Shown: piece after piece, positions 8,384-15,983 of the stretch
Position numbering within the stretch: position 1 is the stretch's first letter
How the letters are laid out: every line of letters begins with the position of its first letter
NCBI GenBank assembly: GCA_025041195.1
Contig: JAKCFM010000001.1
Coordinates: 1,240,001 to 1,304,000 of the forward strand
Direction: 5' to 3'
DNA length: 64,000 bases
Origin: Halobacteriales archaeon YIM A00013
GTDB taxonomy: Archaea > Halobacteriota > Halobacteria > Halobacteriales > Haloarculaceae
Notes under the pieces: model-generated
Databases searched by the model: none
What the model was told of the DNA's origin: nothing
What the model saw: only the letters and a program-made list of their open reading frames with translations
Made by a program: the position numbers and the translations under genes

Positions 8384-8932
8384 ATGAGTCACCAGGAAGG
8401 TCGGGTTCGCAAGGAGTCGGGCACTGTTCACGGAAACGAGCTTCGTCTCGACAAAGATCGTTCTGAGCAGATCATCGAGGCACTCAATACGGATCTCGCG
8501 AACAGCTACGTACTGTACCACCAGCTGAAAAAGCACCACTGGAACGTCGAGGGTGCAGAGTTCAGGGATATGCATCTGTTCCTTGAGGATGCCTACGAGA
8601 CCGTCGAGGAGGGAGCAGACCTCATCGCTGAACGCGCACAGGCGCTCGGCGGCGTGCCGGTAGCAGGCATGCCAGCACTCACCGATCGCGCAACGGTGTC
8701 GTTCGAAGACGAGGACGTGTACGACATCAGAACGTCGCTGGAGCACGACTTAGAGATCTATGGCGACATCATCGAATCGATCAGGGACCACATCGAGCTC
8801 GCGGACAATCTCGGTGATTACTACACAGGAGAGATGCTCCGAGAGATCCTCATCGGCGTCGAAGAAGATGCTCACCACATTGAACATTACCTCGAAGACG
8901 ACTCGCTCGTTCTCGAAAATGCCCTAAACTAA
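8384..8932 (+). CDS. dpsA: Dps-type ferritin-like DNA/iron protection protein
   Basis: 182 residues, close to the length of Halobacterium DpsA. Dps proteins form a 12-subunit shell that oxidises and stores iron and limits peroxide damage. The ferroxidase-site signature is seen as YHQLKKHHWNVEG (residues 45-57) followed by FRDMHLFLEDAYE (60-72), with late acidic EEDAHHIEHYLED. The frame is open to 8315, but the extra residues (MVSQKLFSIL...) overlap the palindrome and promoter, so I start at MSHQEGRV. The palindrome upstream suggests iron-dependent control. The TnpB element begins about 65 bases after its stop. Confidence 0.93.
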   Translation: MSHQEGRVRKESGTVHGNELRLDKDRSEQIIEALNTDLANSYVLYHQLKKHHWNVEGAEFRDMHLFLEDAYETVEEGADLIAERAQALGGVPVAGMPALTDRATVSFEDEDVYDIRTSLEHDLEIYGDIIESIRDHIELADNLGDYYTGEMLREILIGVEEDAHHIEHYLEDDSLVLENALN

Positions 8933-9006
8933 CTGCTCACGGGGGTAGAACGCGTCGATTCGCACAATCGAATGGTTCGCCGCTTATCGGAAGATAGGAC
9001 CTAAGC

Positions 9007-9049
9007 CCCCTTCCTCAACGAATGAACGGAGTGAATGAGTTGGGAGGGG
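9007..9049 (+). repeat. left-end hairpin of the IS1341-type element
   Basis: CCCCTTCC (9007-9014) can pair with GGGAGGGG (9042-9049), 8 pairs including one G-T. The inner loop holds further short complementary pieces around TCAACGAATG and GTGAATGAGT. Such subterminal hairpins mark the ends of IS200/IS605 elements. Confidence 0.6.
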
Positions 9050-9104
9050 ATACAGTTCCGCATAGTTCCCTGATACGTACGACGCTCGGCCCACATAATC
9101 GAAG

Positions 9105-9114
9105 TATTTAATAC
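9105..9114 (+). promoter_or_regulatory. TATA-like promoter of the 39-residue ORF and tnpB
   Basis: TATTTAATAC lies 26-35 bases before the GTG of the small ORF, the spacing expected for a leaderless haloarchaeal transcript that would continue into tnpB. Confidence 0.5.
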
Positions 9115-9139
9115 ATATTCCATTCGGTACATACATATA

Positions 9140-9259
9140 GTGAAGCGGAAGCCAATCAGCATCCGCGATGACCAGGACGAGTGGATTCAGTGGAATCATC
9201 TGCATCTCTCTTCCTTCAACCGCGATAAACTGGACGAACTCAACGAAGACCGTATATAG
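9140..9259 (+). CDS. 39-residue CopG/RHH-like protein encoded before tnpB
   Basis: A GTG start gives MKRKPISIRDDQDEWI followed by a helical, acidic C-terminus (SSFNRDKLDELNEDRI). The beta-strand-like start and two helices look like a minimal ribbon-helix-helix protein. The TAG stop is immediately followed by the tnpB ATG, so the two are translationally coupled. I recall similar small ORFs in front of tnpB in other haloarchaeal IS1341-type elements, which argues for a real accessory gene, perhaps a repressor of the element. Function is inferred from fold appearance and position only. Confidence 0.6.
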   Translation: MKRKPISIRDDQDEWIQWNHLHLSSFNRDKLDELNEDRI

Positions 9260-10459
9260 ATGAACTATAACTACCGGTACAGGCTTGACCCGTCCGTTGC
9301 TCTCCAAGAGACGTTGGACTACCACCGCGATCTGTATCGGCAAGTGTACAACCACTTTCTCTATCGACTCAACCGAGAAGACGAGACGACAAAATACGGA
9401 GAAATCAATCAGCTTCCGTCGATTAAGCAGTGGTGGGACGACCTCACCGGCCTGTATTCCCGAACGCTACAGAACGTCGTCGAACGGTTGTACACCAACC
9501 TCTCACGACTCAAAGAATCGAAGGATAATGGTCGTGCGGTTGGCCTACTCAAATGGAAAGCGCCGACCGAGTACCGATCATTCACGTATAGACAGTCTGG
9601 GTTTGAGCTCAAGAACACGAGTGGTCAGACCGTCCTACGGCTTTCAAAGATCGGAGAAATACCTGTTCATTTCCACCGAGAGATCCCCGAGAACGCGACT
9701 ATTAAACAAGTCACGGTCAAGAAGGAACCGACGGGCGAGTGGGTCGCCACGTTCGGCGTCGAAATGGACTGTGAACCGCTCGAACCGCCTGAGAATCCCA
9801 AAAAAAGCGTCGGTATCGACGTGGGGATTCTCAAGTACGCTCACGATACCGACGGTACGGCAGTCAGGTCGCTCAATCTCTCGGACGAGCGTGAACGGTT
9901 GGAACGTGAACAACGGAAACTTTCACGCAAGCAACACGGTTCCAACAACTGGGAGAAACAGCGGAAGGTTGTTGCTGAGCGCCATGCCGACCTCAAGCGA
10001 AAGCGCCGGGATTTCCTCCACAAACTGTCGAACTACTACGCACGCGAATACGACCTTGTCGCTGTCGAAGACTTAAACGTCGCGGGGATGATGCAGTTCG
10101 ACTCAAACTCACGAAACCGCGCATCCGCCGCATGGAGTACTTTTCTCAGGATGCTTGAGTATAAATGTGATCGAGAAGGAACGCACTATGTTCCGGTTGA
10201 GCCGAAAGATACCACCAAAGACTGTGCGGCGTGTGGTGTGAAAACCAACAAACAGTTGTGGGTCCGCGAACACTCCTGTCCAGCGTGTGGCTTCACGGCG
10301 GATAGAGACGCAAATGCTGCCTTGAATATTCTCTCTCAAGGCCTCGAAGACATAGGAGTGGGATACTCCGAATCAATGCCTGTGGAGACTGCGCTCCCTA
10401 CGGACACCGTTGTGTCTGCAAAGCGCGTCATTGAAACAGGAAGTCAAGGGAAATCGTAG
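9260..10459 (+). CDS. tnpB: TnpB RNA-guided nuclease (OrfB family), apparently intact
   Basis: 399 residues. RuvC-like catalytic residues are present: D187 in GIDVGILKYA, E270 in VAVEDLNVAGM and the aspartates of DRDANAALNI (348-350). The zinc finger CAACG...CPACG (residues 322-343) lies between the last two motifs, as in TnpB. The N-terminal WED/REC-like part holds YNHFLYRLN and WKAPTEYRSF. Established knowledge: TnpB cuts DNA using an omega RNA made from the element's right end. The N-terminus MNYNYRYRLDPS is typical and directly follows the small ORF stop. There is no frameshift or lost motif, so activity is plausible. Confidence 0.92.
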   Translation: MNYNYRYRLDPSVALQETLDYHRDLYRQVYNHFLYRLNREDETTKYGEINQLPSIKQWWDDLTGLYSRTLQNVVERLYTNLSRLKESKDNGRAVGLLKWKAPTEYRSFTYRQSGFELKNTSGQTVLRLSKIGEIPVHFHREIPENATIKQVTVKKEPTGEWVATFGVEMDCEPLEPPENPKKSVGIDVGILKYAHDTDGTAVRSLNLSDERERLEREQRKLSRKQHGSNNWEKQRKVVAERHADLKRKRRDFLHKLSNYYAREYDLVAVEDLNVAGMMQFDSNSRNRASAAWSTFLRMLEYKCDREGTHYVPVEPKDTTKDCAACGVKTNKQLWVREHSCPACGFTADRDANAALNILSQGLEDIGVGYSESMPVETALPTDTVVSAKRVIETGSQGKS

Positions 10460-10550
10460 ATTTCCCGTACCCAGCAAATCGCTTCGCGATTTGCGAGACC
10501 CCGTCCTCAAGGAACGAGCCGTCTCTGCGGCGAGTGAGTAGGGCGGGGTA
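10448..10550 (+). ncRNA. predicted omega RNA scaffold at the tnpB 3' end
   Basis: Three stem-loops stand in series. GGGAAATC-GTA-GATTTCCC (10448-10466) spans the tnpB stop codon. GCAAATCGC-TTC-GCGATTTGC (10474-10494) is a perfect 9-bp stem. The right-end stem pairs 10499-10507 with 10540-10548. Omega RNAs overlap the end of tnpB and run through the right end into the flank, which supplies the guide. The true 5' end probably lies inside tnpB. Predicted from structure and position only. Confidence 0.5.
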
Positions 10551-10552
10551 GT

Positions 10553-10696
10553 TCACCGTTCGAGTTCGACGACAAGATCCGTCGCAATCCAGCCATCCCG
10601 ATTGTTGGACTCGACAAAAACAGTCTTTTCTGGGGATGCTTCGTGACTCGTGATGGTGGCGTCACCCGATGCGATTGCAATTTCCTGCTCTGCCAT
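10553..10696 (-). CDS. 47-residue haloarchaeal small protein (DUF7331-like)
   Basis: An ATG at 10696 opens a 47-codon frame: MAEQEIAIASGDATITSHEA and, after a short link, TVFVESNNRDGWIATDLVVE. The ending (an aromatic-rich GWIATDLVVEL motif) resembles small haloarchaeal proteins of the DUF7331 group. An operator-like TTAGG...CCTAA palindrome sits 10 bases before the start. The TGA stop abuts the right end of the IS1341-type element, so the last codons may have been altered by the insertion. The function of the family is unknown; the operator suggests iron-dependent expression. Confidence 0.6.
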   Translation of the reverse strand: MAEQEIAIASGDATITSHEASPEKTVFVESNNRDGWIATDLVVELER

Positions 10697-10705
10697 TACT
10701 GTAGA

Positions 10706-10719
10706 TTAGGTCTGCCTAA
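10706..10719. promoter_or_regulatory. putative DtxR/Idr-type operator upstream of the 47-residue gene
   Basis: TTAGG-TCTG-CCTAA has perfect 5-base arms matching the half-sites of the DtxR-family consensus (TTAGG...CCTAA). It lies 10-23 bases upstream of the minus-strand ATG at 10696, where a bound repressor would block initiation. Together with the dpsA palindrome it gives two iron-type sites within 2.4 kb. Confidence 0.6.
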
Positions 10720-10821
10720 AGCAAAAAACGTTTTGGTCTCCCTAGAAGATGCCACCGATCGGGGAGGGCAGTCAGCTGCGACCGGCGATAGCTGTATCAA
10801 CGGTGAGATACGAGTATCGGT

Positions 10822-11403
10822 ATGGACAGACGATCGGACGATCTCGATGAGCTGCTCTCGGACCTGTCCGAGACGCTCTCGGAACTCCAGGAATCGATCG
10901 ACGAAGAATCGTCGTCGTCAGGCCCTCGATCTCGGCCGCCACGGAGATTTCTCGAGTTCACCGAACAGCGAACGATTCCGGCGTTGATCTCGTTGCTTGA
11001 GACGCATATCCACGCGCTGAAGCTGTTACAGGGCGTGCTTCGGACGCTCAACGGTCGATCGCCGATCACTGACAACGATCGCGTGCAGTCAACCGGACGG
11101 CGAACCATCGATGAGCTGAACGGTGTGCTCGACGACATCCAGGGAGCAATCGAGGGACGACCACCACAGGAAGCCTCACGTGAGCTGCTCGATGACGCGC
11201 GCTCGCTCAGCAGTGAGATCGGCGATCGACTCTCCGACGGGGCAGAAAACGGCGCCGATACAACTACTTCCGAGGCGATTAGCATCGATGTGTCATCACC
11301 GGACGAGGATGACGATGATGCTGCGTTGAGCGTTGATGATGAGCTCGACACGATCAAACGCGATCTGGATCAAGACGAGCGCGACAACGACGACGAGGAG
11401 TGA
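10822..11403 (+). CDS. haloarchaeal acidic protein (DUF7547-like), unknown function
   Basis: 193 residues. N-terminal coiled-coil-like helix (LDELLSDLSETLSELQESI), a P/S-rich linker, then a helical core beginning with the conserved-looking PRRFLEFTEQRTIPALISLL and THIHALKLLQGVLRTL. The C-terminal third is very acidic and probably disordered. It resembles a haloarchaeal family I associate with DUF7547, with limited certainty. It precedes aglJ by about 60 bases on the same strand. Confidence 0.65.
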   Translation: MDRRSDDLDELLSDLSETLSELQESIDEESSSSGPRSRPPRRFLEFTEQRTIPALISLLETHIHALKLLQGVLRTLNGRSPITDNDRVQSTGRRTIDELNGVLDDIQGAIEGRPPQEASRELLDDARSLSSEIGDRLSDGAENGADTTTSEAISIDVSSPDEDDDDAALSVDDELDTIKRDLDQDERDNDDEE

Positions 11404-11462
11404 GTCATCCGGGGAGACGATAACACTTTACCACCCAGAGCGGCGAATACAACGTAGAGTCG

Positions 11463-12440
11463 ATGGATTCAGACGACGTCTGTGTGCTCATTCCGACGTA
11501 TAACGAGGCCGCCACGATCGGGTCGGTGATCGATGGGTTCACGGAGCAGGGCTACACGAACGTGCTCGTCATCGATGGGCACTCAAGTGATGAGACGAGA
11601 ACGATTGCCACGGAGCATGGCGCGCGGGTGATCGAACAGCGCCGATCTGGCAAAGGCCAGGCCGTCCGCGAGGCACTCGAATACGTTGACGTGCCGTACG
11701 TCGTGTTGATCGACGGCGATGCAACGTACGATCCGAGCGCTATCGAGGAGCTTCTCGAACCACTCCGTGCGGGCCGTGCAGAACACGTTATCGGTGACCG
11801 ACTGGAATCGATCGATCCCGCCGCGATGAGTCGCATGAATCGAATCGGTAACCGGCTCATCAACACGGCGTTCACGCTCATTCACGGTCGAGATTTTGCC
11901 GATATCCTGAGTGGGTACCGGGCATTCACACGGTCATCGGTCGAGCAAATGACGCTCTCGGCCGACGGCCTGACGATAGAAACCGAGCTGGCAGTGGCGT
12001 GTGTCAAACACCGGATTCCGACGGCGGTCGTTCCGATCGACTACCGACCTCGCCCGAACGGGTCGGAATCGAATCTCGACCCGGTCAGGGATGGTGGGCG
12101 AATCTTTCACACGCTCTACCGGCTCGCCCGAACGAACAATCCAGTGTTCTACTTCGGCAGCCTCGGGCTTTGCAGCGTGTTGTTTGGTGCGATCGTCGGC
12201 GCCTACGTCGGCTATGAGTGGTTCGTGGTCCACGTTTCACACGAGGCACTGGCAGTGCTCTCCGCGTTTGCGATACTGCTTGGCGTGCAGCTGTTCATGT
12301 TCGGCGTGGTTACTGATATGGTCGTTGCCGTCAACCGAGAACACACGCGCCAGATAGAATCGCTCGCAGATCAACTGCGTGAAACGGCCGATACCAAGCC
12401 CCAGGAGCGATCTACACAGGAGTCCGAGCGTCGTCACTAG
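11463..12440 (+). CDS. aglJ: S-layer N-glycosylation glycosyltransferase AglJ
   Basis: 325 residues. An N-terminal GT2 domain (VCVLIPTYNEAATIGSVI; metal-binding DGD at 84-86; IGDRLESID; GYRAF; ETELAVACVKH) is followed by two membrane helices (about 230-250 and 262-287). This architecture fits AglJ, which in Haloferax loads the first hexose onto dolichol phosphate for S-layer N-glycosylation. The polar tail after residue 290 is cytoplasmic. The gene stands alone rather than in an agl cluster in this window. Its stop overlaps the stop of the convergent DUF5789 gene by 4 bases. Confidence 0.85.
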   Translation: MDSDDVCVLIPTYNEAATIGSVIDGFTEQGYTNVLVIDGHSSDETRTIATEHGARVIEQRRSGKGQAVREALEYVDVPYVVLIDGDATYDPSAIEELLEPLRAGRAEHVIGDRLESIDPAAMSRMNRIGNRLINTAFTLIHGRDFADILSGYRAFTRSSVEQMTLSADGLTIETELAVACVKHRIPTAVVPIDYRPRPNGSESNLDPVRDGGRIFHTLYRLARTNNPVFYFGSLGLCSVLFGAIVGAYVGYEWFVVHVSHEALAVLSAFAILLGVQLFMFGVVTDMVVAVNREHTRQIESLADQLRETADTKPQERSTQESERRH

Positions 12441-12769
12441 GAGGGAAACACGGAGCGCAACCGATCGAGCCACGGATTCGAATGCTCTCGACGTGCGGTT
12501 TCGAACACCGGATGGAGATCGTTCAACAGCTGCTGTTTGGTTTCAAACTCGGTGCGTGGCACCTGTTCTAAGGCCTCGGAGAGGGCAATTGTTCTCCCAG
12601 CTGCATTGTACGGCACAGCCACATCGCCCACGGTTTCGAGGAGCGTCAGCCGGTCCGTCGGATACGACACGTCAGCCGCTGTGAGCTCAGAATCAAGGGC
12701 TGCAATGCCGAACGCGACGGTTTGTTCGCCGTCCTCGGGACGGTTCGGTTGGGGGGTTCGACCACTCAT
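12437..12769 (-). CDS. DUF5789 family protein
   Basis: A 110-residue acidic haloarchaeal protein. The central stretch (AALDSELTAADVSYPTDRLTLLETVGDVAVPY, read in pieces) and the C-terminal VFETARREHSN-WLDRLRSVFP match the pattern I associate with DUF5789. Function unknown. It is divergent from the RHH gene at 12871, with about 100 bases between the two starts to hold both promoters. Confidence 0.65.
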   Translation of the reverse strand: MSGRTPQPNRPEDGEQTVAFGIAALDSELTAADVSYPTDRLTLLETVGDVAVPYNAAGRTIALSEALEQVPRTEFETKQQLLNDLHPVFETARREHSNPWLDRLRSVFPS

Positions 12770-12870
12770 TACTATCGGTATGTTCCCGCGAATTGAAAAG
12801 CTACTCCTTCACGTGCTGGTTCCGTCCCAGAGCCCGCAACTATATCCGACTGGATTGATTGTTCACACGT

Positions 12871-13083
12871 ATGACCGACTACACGACGGTGTCGATTCCG
12901 AAGGATCTCGCCGATCGGGTTGAAGAGACGATCGAGGGGACCAGCTTTTCGAGCACCAGCGATCTGGTCAGATTTCTCCTGCGCTCGATTGTCATCCAGC
13001 ACCAGCGATCTGGCGACCTCTCAGAGGCCGAATTCCAGGAAATCGCCAGTCAGCTCAAAGATCTTGGCTACCTTCACGATTGA
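12871..13083 (+). CDS. ribbon-helix-helix (CopG-like) regulator
   Basis: 70 residues. TTVSIPKDLADRVEETI provides the DNA-contacting strand and first helix, and SSTSDLVRFLLRSIV the second helix, followed by an acidic tail. A TTG lies four codons upstream, but the ATG at 12871 is preferred: a TATA-like TATAT at 12841-12845 is 26-30 bases before it. The last 29 bases overlap the 3' end of the convergent gene. Its targets are unknown; control of its own promoter or of the divergent DUF5789 gene is possible. Confidence 0.8.
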   Translation: MTDYTTVSIPKDLADRVEETIEGTSFSSTSDLVRFLLRSIVIQHQRSGDLSEAEFQEIASQLKDLGYLHD

Positions 13084-13498
13084 GTTCGTTCGGACCAACA
13101 GTTTCGACAGGTGGCTCGGCATCGACAATCGTTAGCGCAATTTCGTTCCCTCGTCGATCGAACGCCGTGAGCCGTTCCCATGGCGGAACGGCCAGCACCA
13201 CCACCTGGTGGAGGTCGTCCTCCATCGACAGCGTTCGCCTCCCCGAGGGATGGGAGATGAATCGACCCTGAGACCGTGGGGTTCCGAGGTCCATCCCAAA
13301 GACCGCCGAGATCGACGATCCAGCGGTTGGATGATAAAAGTGCGTGAAAACGTCCGTCTCTGGCTCCAGCTCATCGCCAGTATCGAGCGCTGTGGCCGGC
13401 GAAACGGTGAGCGGGATTGATAATGAGTCCGGTGCCTTCTCACCGGCGAAATCGAGCAACACGGTCGCGAGACCACGGGTGATATAGCACACAACCAC
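13055..13498 (-). CDS. haloarchaeal conserved-type protein, unknown function
   Basis: 147 residues, soluble and acidic, with no signal or membrane segment. Noticeable stretches are CYITRGLATVLLDFAGE, VFTHFYHPTAG, FGMDLGTPRSQGRFISHP and VVVLAVPPWERLTAFDRRG. I do not recognise the family. The gene overlaps the 3' end of the RHH gene by 29 bases tail to tail, and lies downstream of the metallo-beta-lactamase-like gene on the same strand with about 40 bases between. Confidence 0.6.
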   Translation of the reverse strand: MVVCYITRGLATVLLDFAGEKAPDSLSIPLTVSPATALDTGDELEPETDVFTHFYHPTAGSSISAVFGMDLGTPRSQGRFISHPSGRRTLSMEDDLHQVVVLAVPPWERLTAFDRRGNEIALTIVDAEPPVETVGPNELNREGSQDL

Positions 13499-13537
13499 AG
13501 TACGATCGGGATGGAGTTAATTCATATGTCGGCAGCC

Positions 13538-14218
13538 TCACTTCAGCCGGCTCGAAAGCAGCTGTTTGAGCAGCCCAGGGAATCGTTTTCTCGCGGTCTC
13601 GATCGCCGAACCGAGTGGCTCGGTCGCGTCCGTCTCAATGGGGTGACCATGGCCCATGAACAGTCGGTCAACCGGCCGGTCTGTCAGTTCGGTCGGCGGC
13701 GTCAGTCGGAGCATGGGATGAACACCGACGGGTTCATCGCCAACACAGAAGTAAGCGGCTGTCCCAACCGACTCAGGAACGTAGGCGGTCGCATCCGACG
13801 GTCGATAGAGCACTACTTCCTTCCAGAAGCGGTTATCAATTCGTTTCGATAGTTCGAACCCCGTTGCGCCGAGTTCGCCACCGAGCGCCCGCACTGGTCC
13901 GTCGAGGGCATCATCGATCGATTGCATCCACGTTGGTCGATAGATCGGCACGTCGTGACGGCTGGCAATGGCCACAGCATCTCGCTTGTGTCGGTCGAGG
14001 GCGATTACCACGCCGAGCACCGGACCACGAGGGCGAAGCAGTTCGTCGAGTCCGTCGCAATCGACGGGGTCCACGAGCCAGAGGCCATCGCGATCCGGAT
14101 CGGTGAGCGCATAGCTCGCGCGCTTCATTGTCTCCTCGGGAACCGCCATCCAGCCGATGGCATCGTCCTGTCGGTGAATCACATCGAACGACGTCCCTGT
14201 CGTGTCACCTGGTGTCAC
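13538..14218 (-). CDS. metallo-beta-lactamase-fold-like protein lacking the usual metal motif
   Basis: About 226 residues from a GTG start (MTPGDTTGTSFDVIH); an internal ATG (MAVPEETMKRAS) at 14149 is the alternative. The order of strands in GLWLVDPVDCDGLDELL, VLGVVIALDRHKRDAVAIA, DVPIYRPTWMQ and the late LFMGHGHPI resembles a metallo-beta-lactamase fold. The hallmark HxHxDH is replaced by ALDRHKRD, so zinc catalysis by the normal site is doubtful. It may be a degenerate or non-hydrolytic member. The frame is open to 14317 but enters the DUF4013 gene. Confidence 0.6.
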   Translation of the reverse strand: MTPGDTTGTSFDVIHRQDDAIGWMAVPEETMKRASYALTDPDRDGLWLVDPVDCDGLDELLRPRGPVLGVVIALDRHKRDAVAIASRHDVPIYRPTWMQSIDDALDGPVRALGGELGATGFELSKRIDNRFWKEVVLYRPSDATAYVPESVGTAAYFCVGDEPVGVHPMLRLTPPTELTDRPVDRLFMGHGHPIETDATEPLGSAIETARKRFPGLLKQLLSSRLK

Positions 14219-14270
14219 GGCTATGGTTGGGTCGGCGGACAAAAAAAGGATCCGGGCGACGACGAACGGA

Positions 14271-15026
14271 TCACTCCAGTGCGACCGCAATGGCCCGGCC
14301 ATACAGGTAGTAGCCACTCACGTGCACGTAGAATCTGAAGAAAAACCCGACAAAAACCAGCTGGAGCACCAGGGCGACCGGAAGCAGACAAAGTCGGACG
14401 AACGCGCCGCCAATTCGACCAACGGCGTAATCCTCGGTTGTCACACACGGCACCAGCGCTCGCCATGCGAATGCCGCGTTCAGTGTACCCGCTTGCGCGA
14501 ACAGCGCGAGTGCAGCCGGCAACAGATAGATCGCGATCAGCGTCCAGAACAGCCCACAGAGAACGAGCATTGAACCGATTGCGTTCGTGAACGCGCCGAG
14601 ACTTGACGCCGGCTGTTCACTCCGGAGTGTCACAGCAACGACGATGGCGACAGTTCCGGGGAGCAGATAGGCGATCGTGATCAGCGTGGCTTTCGCGCCA
14701 TCGAGAACCATTGCCGGGCTGAAAACTGGTGGCGAGGATTCGCCCGCAAGCAGCCGTCTGAGTACCGCGACGAAATAGCCACGAGTGAGGAGATAGACCA
14801 GTAGCTGGCCGAGAACGAGAACGACAAGCACGGCCAGCTGATCAACGCCCGTCAGCTCCGCCATGCTGTCGATCTCCTGGATCCCGCTCACAGATGATCC
14901 AAGCAGCAGGACGAGCGACAACAACAGATACGAAACACCACCGAGCACCACCGCCCGTGAGCCAGCTGATCGTGACGAGGGATAGTTCAGAGCAGCCCGA
15001 AGCACAGCGAAACGATATGGCGTCAC
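14271..15026 (-). CDS. DUF4013 membrane protein
   Basis: 251 residues with six or more hydrophobic segments. The family cue is the repeated pattern VYLLTRGYFVAVLRRLLAGE and the central glycine/alanine-rich helices (LLPGTVAIVVAVTL; LLPAALALFAQ), ending with VHVSGYYLYGRAIAVAL, which is characteristic of archaeal and bacterial DUF4013 proteins. Function unknown. The nearest gene on the same strand starts 53 bases downstream. Confidence 0.75.
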   Translation of the reverse strand: MTPYRFAVLRAALNYPSSRSAGSRAVVLGGVSYLLLSLVLLLGSSVSGIQEIDSMAELTGVDQLAVLVVLVLGQLLVYLLTRGYFVAVLRRLLAGESSPPVFSPAMVLDGAKATLITIAYLLPGTVAIVVAVTLRSEQPASSLGAFTNAIGSMLVLCGLFWTLIAIYLLPAALALFAQAGTLNAAFAWRALVPCVTTEDYAVGRIGGAFVRLCLLPVALVLQLVFVGFFFRFYVHVSGYYLYGRAIAVALE

Positions 15027-15224
15027 CAGTATAACTGTCCCGGAACTATCCGTTCGAAAATACGATCGTCAGACCAGTGCGAGCGAGCGAGACGGGTCGG
15101 TTTGGGCGAGCGAGCAAAATGACCATCCGATCAACCTATCCGAATCGACGGCGTTTGTGCTACTATGACCGAGTGGACGCCCTCTGGATGGATGGTACCG
15201 CACCAGAGCGACGGGTGAAAGATC

Positions 15225-15983
15225 ATGGCAGGAAAAGATCACTACTACAACAAGGCGAAACAGCAGGGCTACCGTGCCCGGTCGGCGTATAAGCTCCAGC
15301 AGCTGGATGATGCAGCGTCGCTGTTCGATGACGGCATGACCGTCGTCGATCTGGGCGCCGCCCCGGGTGGCTGGCTCCAGGTTGCAACCGAGCGCGTGGG
15401 TGAGACCGGGAGCGTGCTCGGTGTGGATCGCCAACGCATCGATCCGATTGATGGCGTCGAAACGATCCGTGGCGACATGACTGACGAAGAAACACGTTCC
15501 GCGGTGATCGAACGCGTTGGCGACGTCAATGTGGTCGTTTCGGATATGGCCCCGAACATGACCGGCGAGTACTCGCTCGATCACGCACGGTCGGTTCATT
15601 TGGCCACTCAGGCGTTCGAAACGGCGATGGAAGTGCTGGATACCGGCGGTGATTTCGTGGCAAAGGTGTTCGATGGTCCGGATCTCGAAGCGTTCGAAAC
15701 GACTGTCGAAAACGAGTTTCAGTACGTGCGCAGAATTCAGCCCGAAGCCTCGCGAAAGGAGTCCTCCGAGCTGTATCTCGTTGCCAAAGGCCGACTGACT
15801 GCACCAGTTGCGGTTGGCGAGCAGCGTTCAGTCACGATCGAAGACACTGGCACTGAAGGCGATGGCATCGCGAGAGTCGAGGGCTACACGCTGTTCGTTC
15901 CGAACGCGGCCGAGGGCGAGACCGTCACGATCGAGGTAACCGACGTGAAACCGAACTTTGGCTTCGCAGAGCGACTCGAATAG
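15225..15983 (+). CDS. rlmE: 23S rRNA 2'-O-methyltransferase RlmE (FtsJ) with TRAM domain
   Basis: 252 residues. The SAM-binding motif is DLGAAPGGW, with the K-D-K-E catalytic tetrad positions seen in RSAYKL, VVSDMAPN, DFVAKVF and SSELYLV. The last 65 residues (VTIEDTGTEGDGIARVEG, GETVTIEVTDVKPNFGF) form a TRAM RNA-binding domain, the usual archaeal arrangement. The enzyme methylates a ribose in 23S rRNA. A purine-rich GGGTGA lies just before the ATG; that GGGTGA is also the end of a tiny upstream frame (15166-15219). Confidence 0.93.
   Translation: MAGKDHYYNKAKQQGYRARSAYKLQQLDDAASLFDDGMTVVDLGAAPGGWLQVATERVGETGSVLGVDRQRIDPIDGVETIRGDMTDEETRSAVIERVGDVNVVVSDMAPNMTGEYSLDHARSVHLATQAFETAMEVLDTGGDFVAKVFDGPDLEAFETTVENEFQYVRRIQPEASRKESSELYLVAKGRLTAPVAVGEQRSVTIEDTGTEGDGIARVEGYTLFVPNAAEGETVTIEVTDVKPNFGFAERLE

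Larger units (their letters stand above)
9000..10552 (+). mobile_element. IS1341-type (IS200/IS605 superfamily) element without TnpA
   Basis: A solo-TnpB element of about 1.5 kb. Left end: a GC-rich stem (9007-9014 with 9042-9049). Right end: a 9-bp stem (10499-10507 with 10540-10548). Between them lie a 39-residue ORF and an intact tnpB; there is no TnpA gene. The two ends share a CCCC...CCTCAA...GAGT...GGGG pattern often seen at haloarchaeal tnpB loci. The borders are estimates of about 15 bases either way because these elements make no target duplication. It separates dpsA from a 47-residue gene whose stop codon abuts the right end. Confidence 0.8.

Noticed and set aside
14202-14218. Direct repeat GTGTCAC-CTG-GTGTCAC near the start of the metallo-beta-lactamase-like gene
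   Set aside because: It falls within the first codons of the chosen frame and can be explained by coding for TPGDTT.
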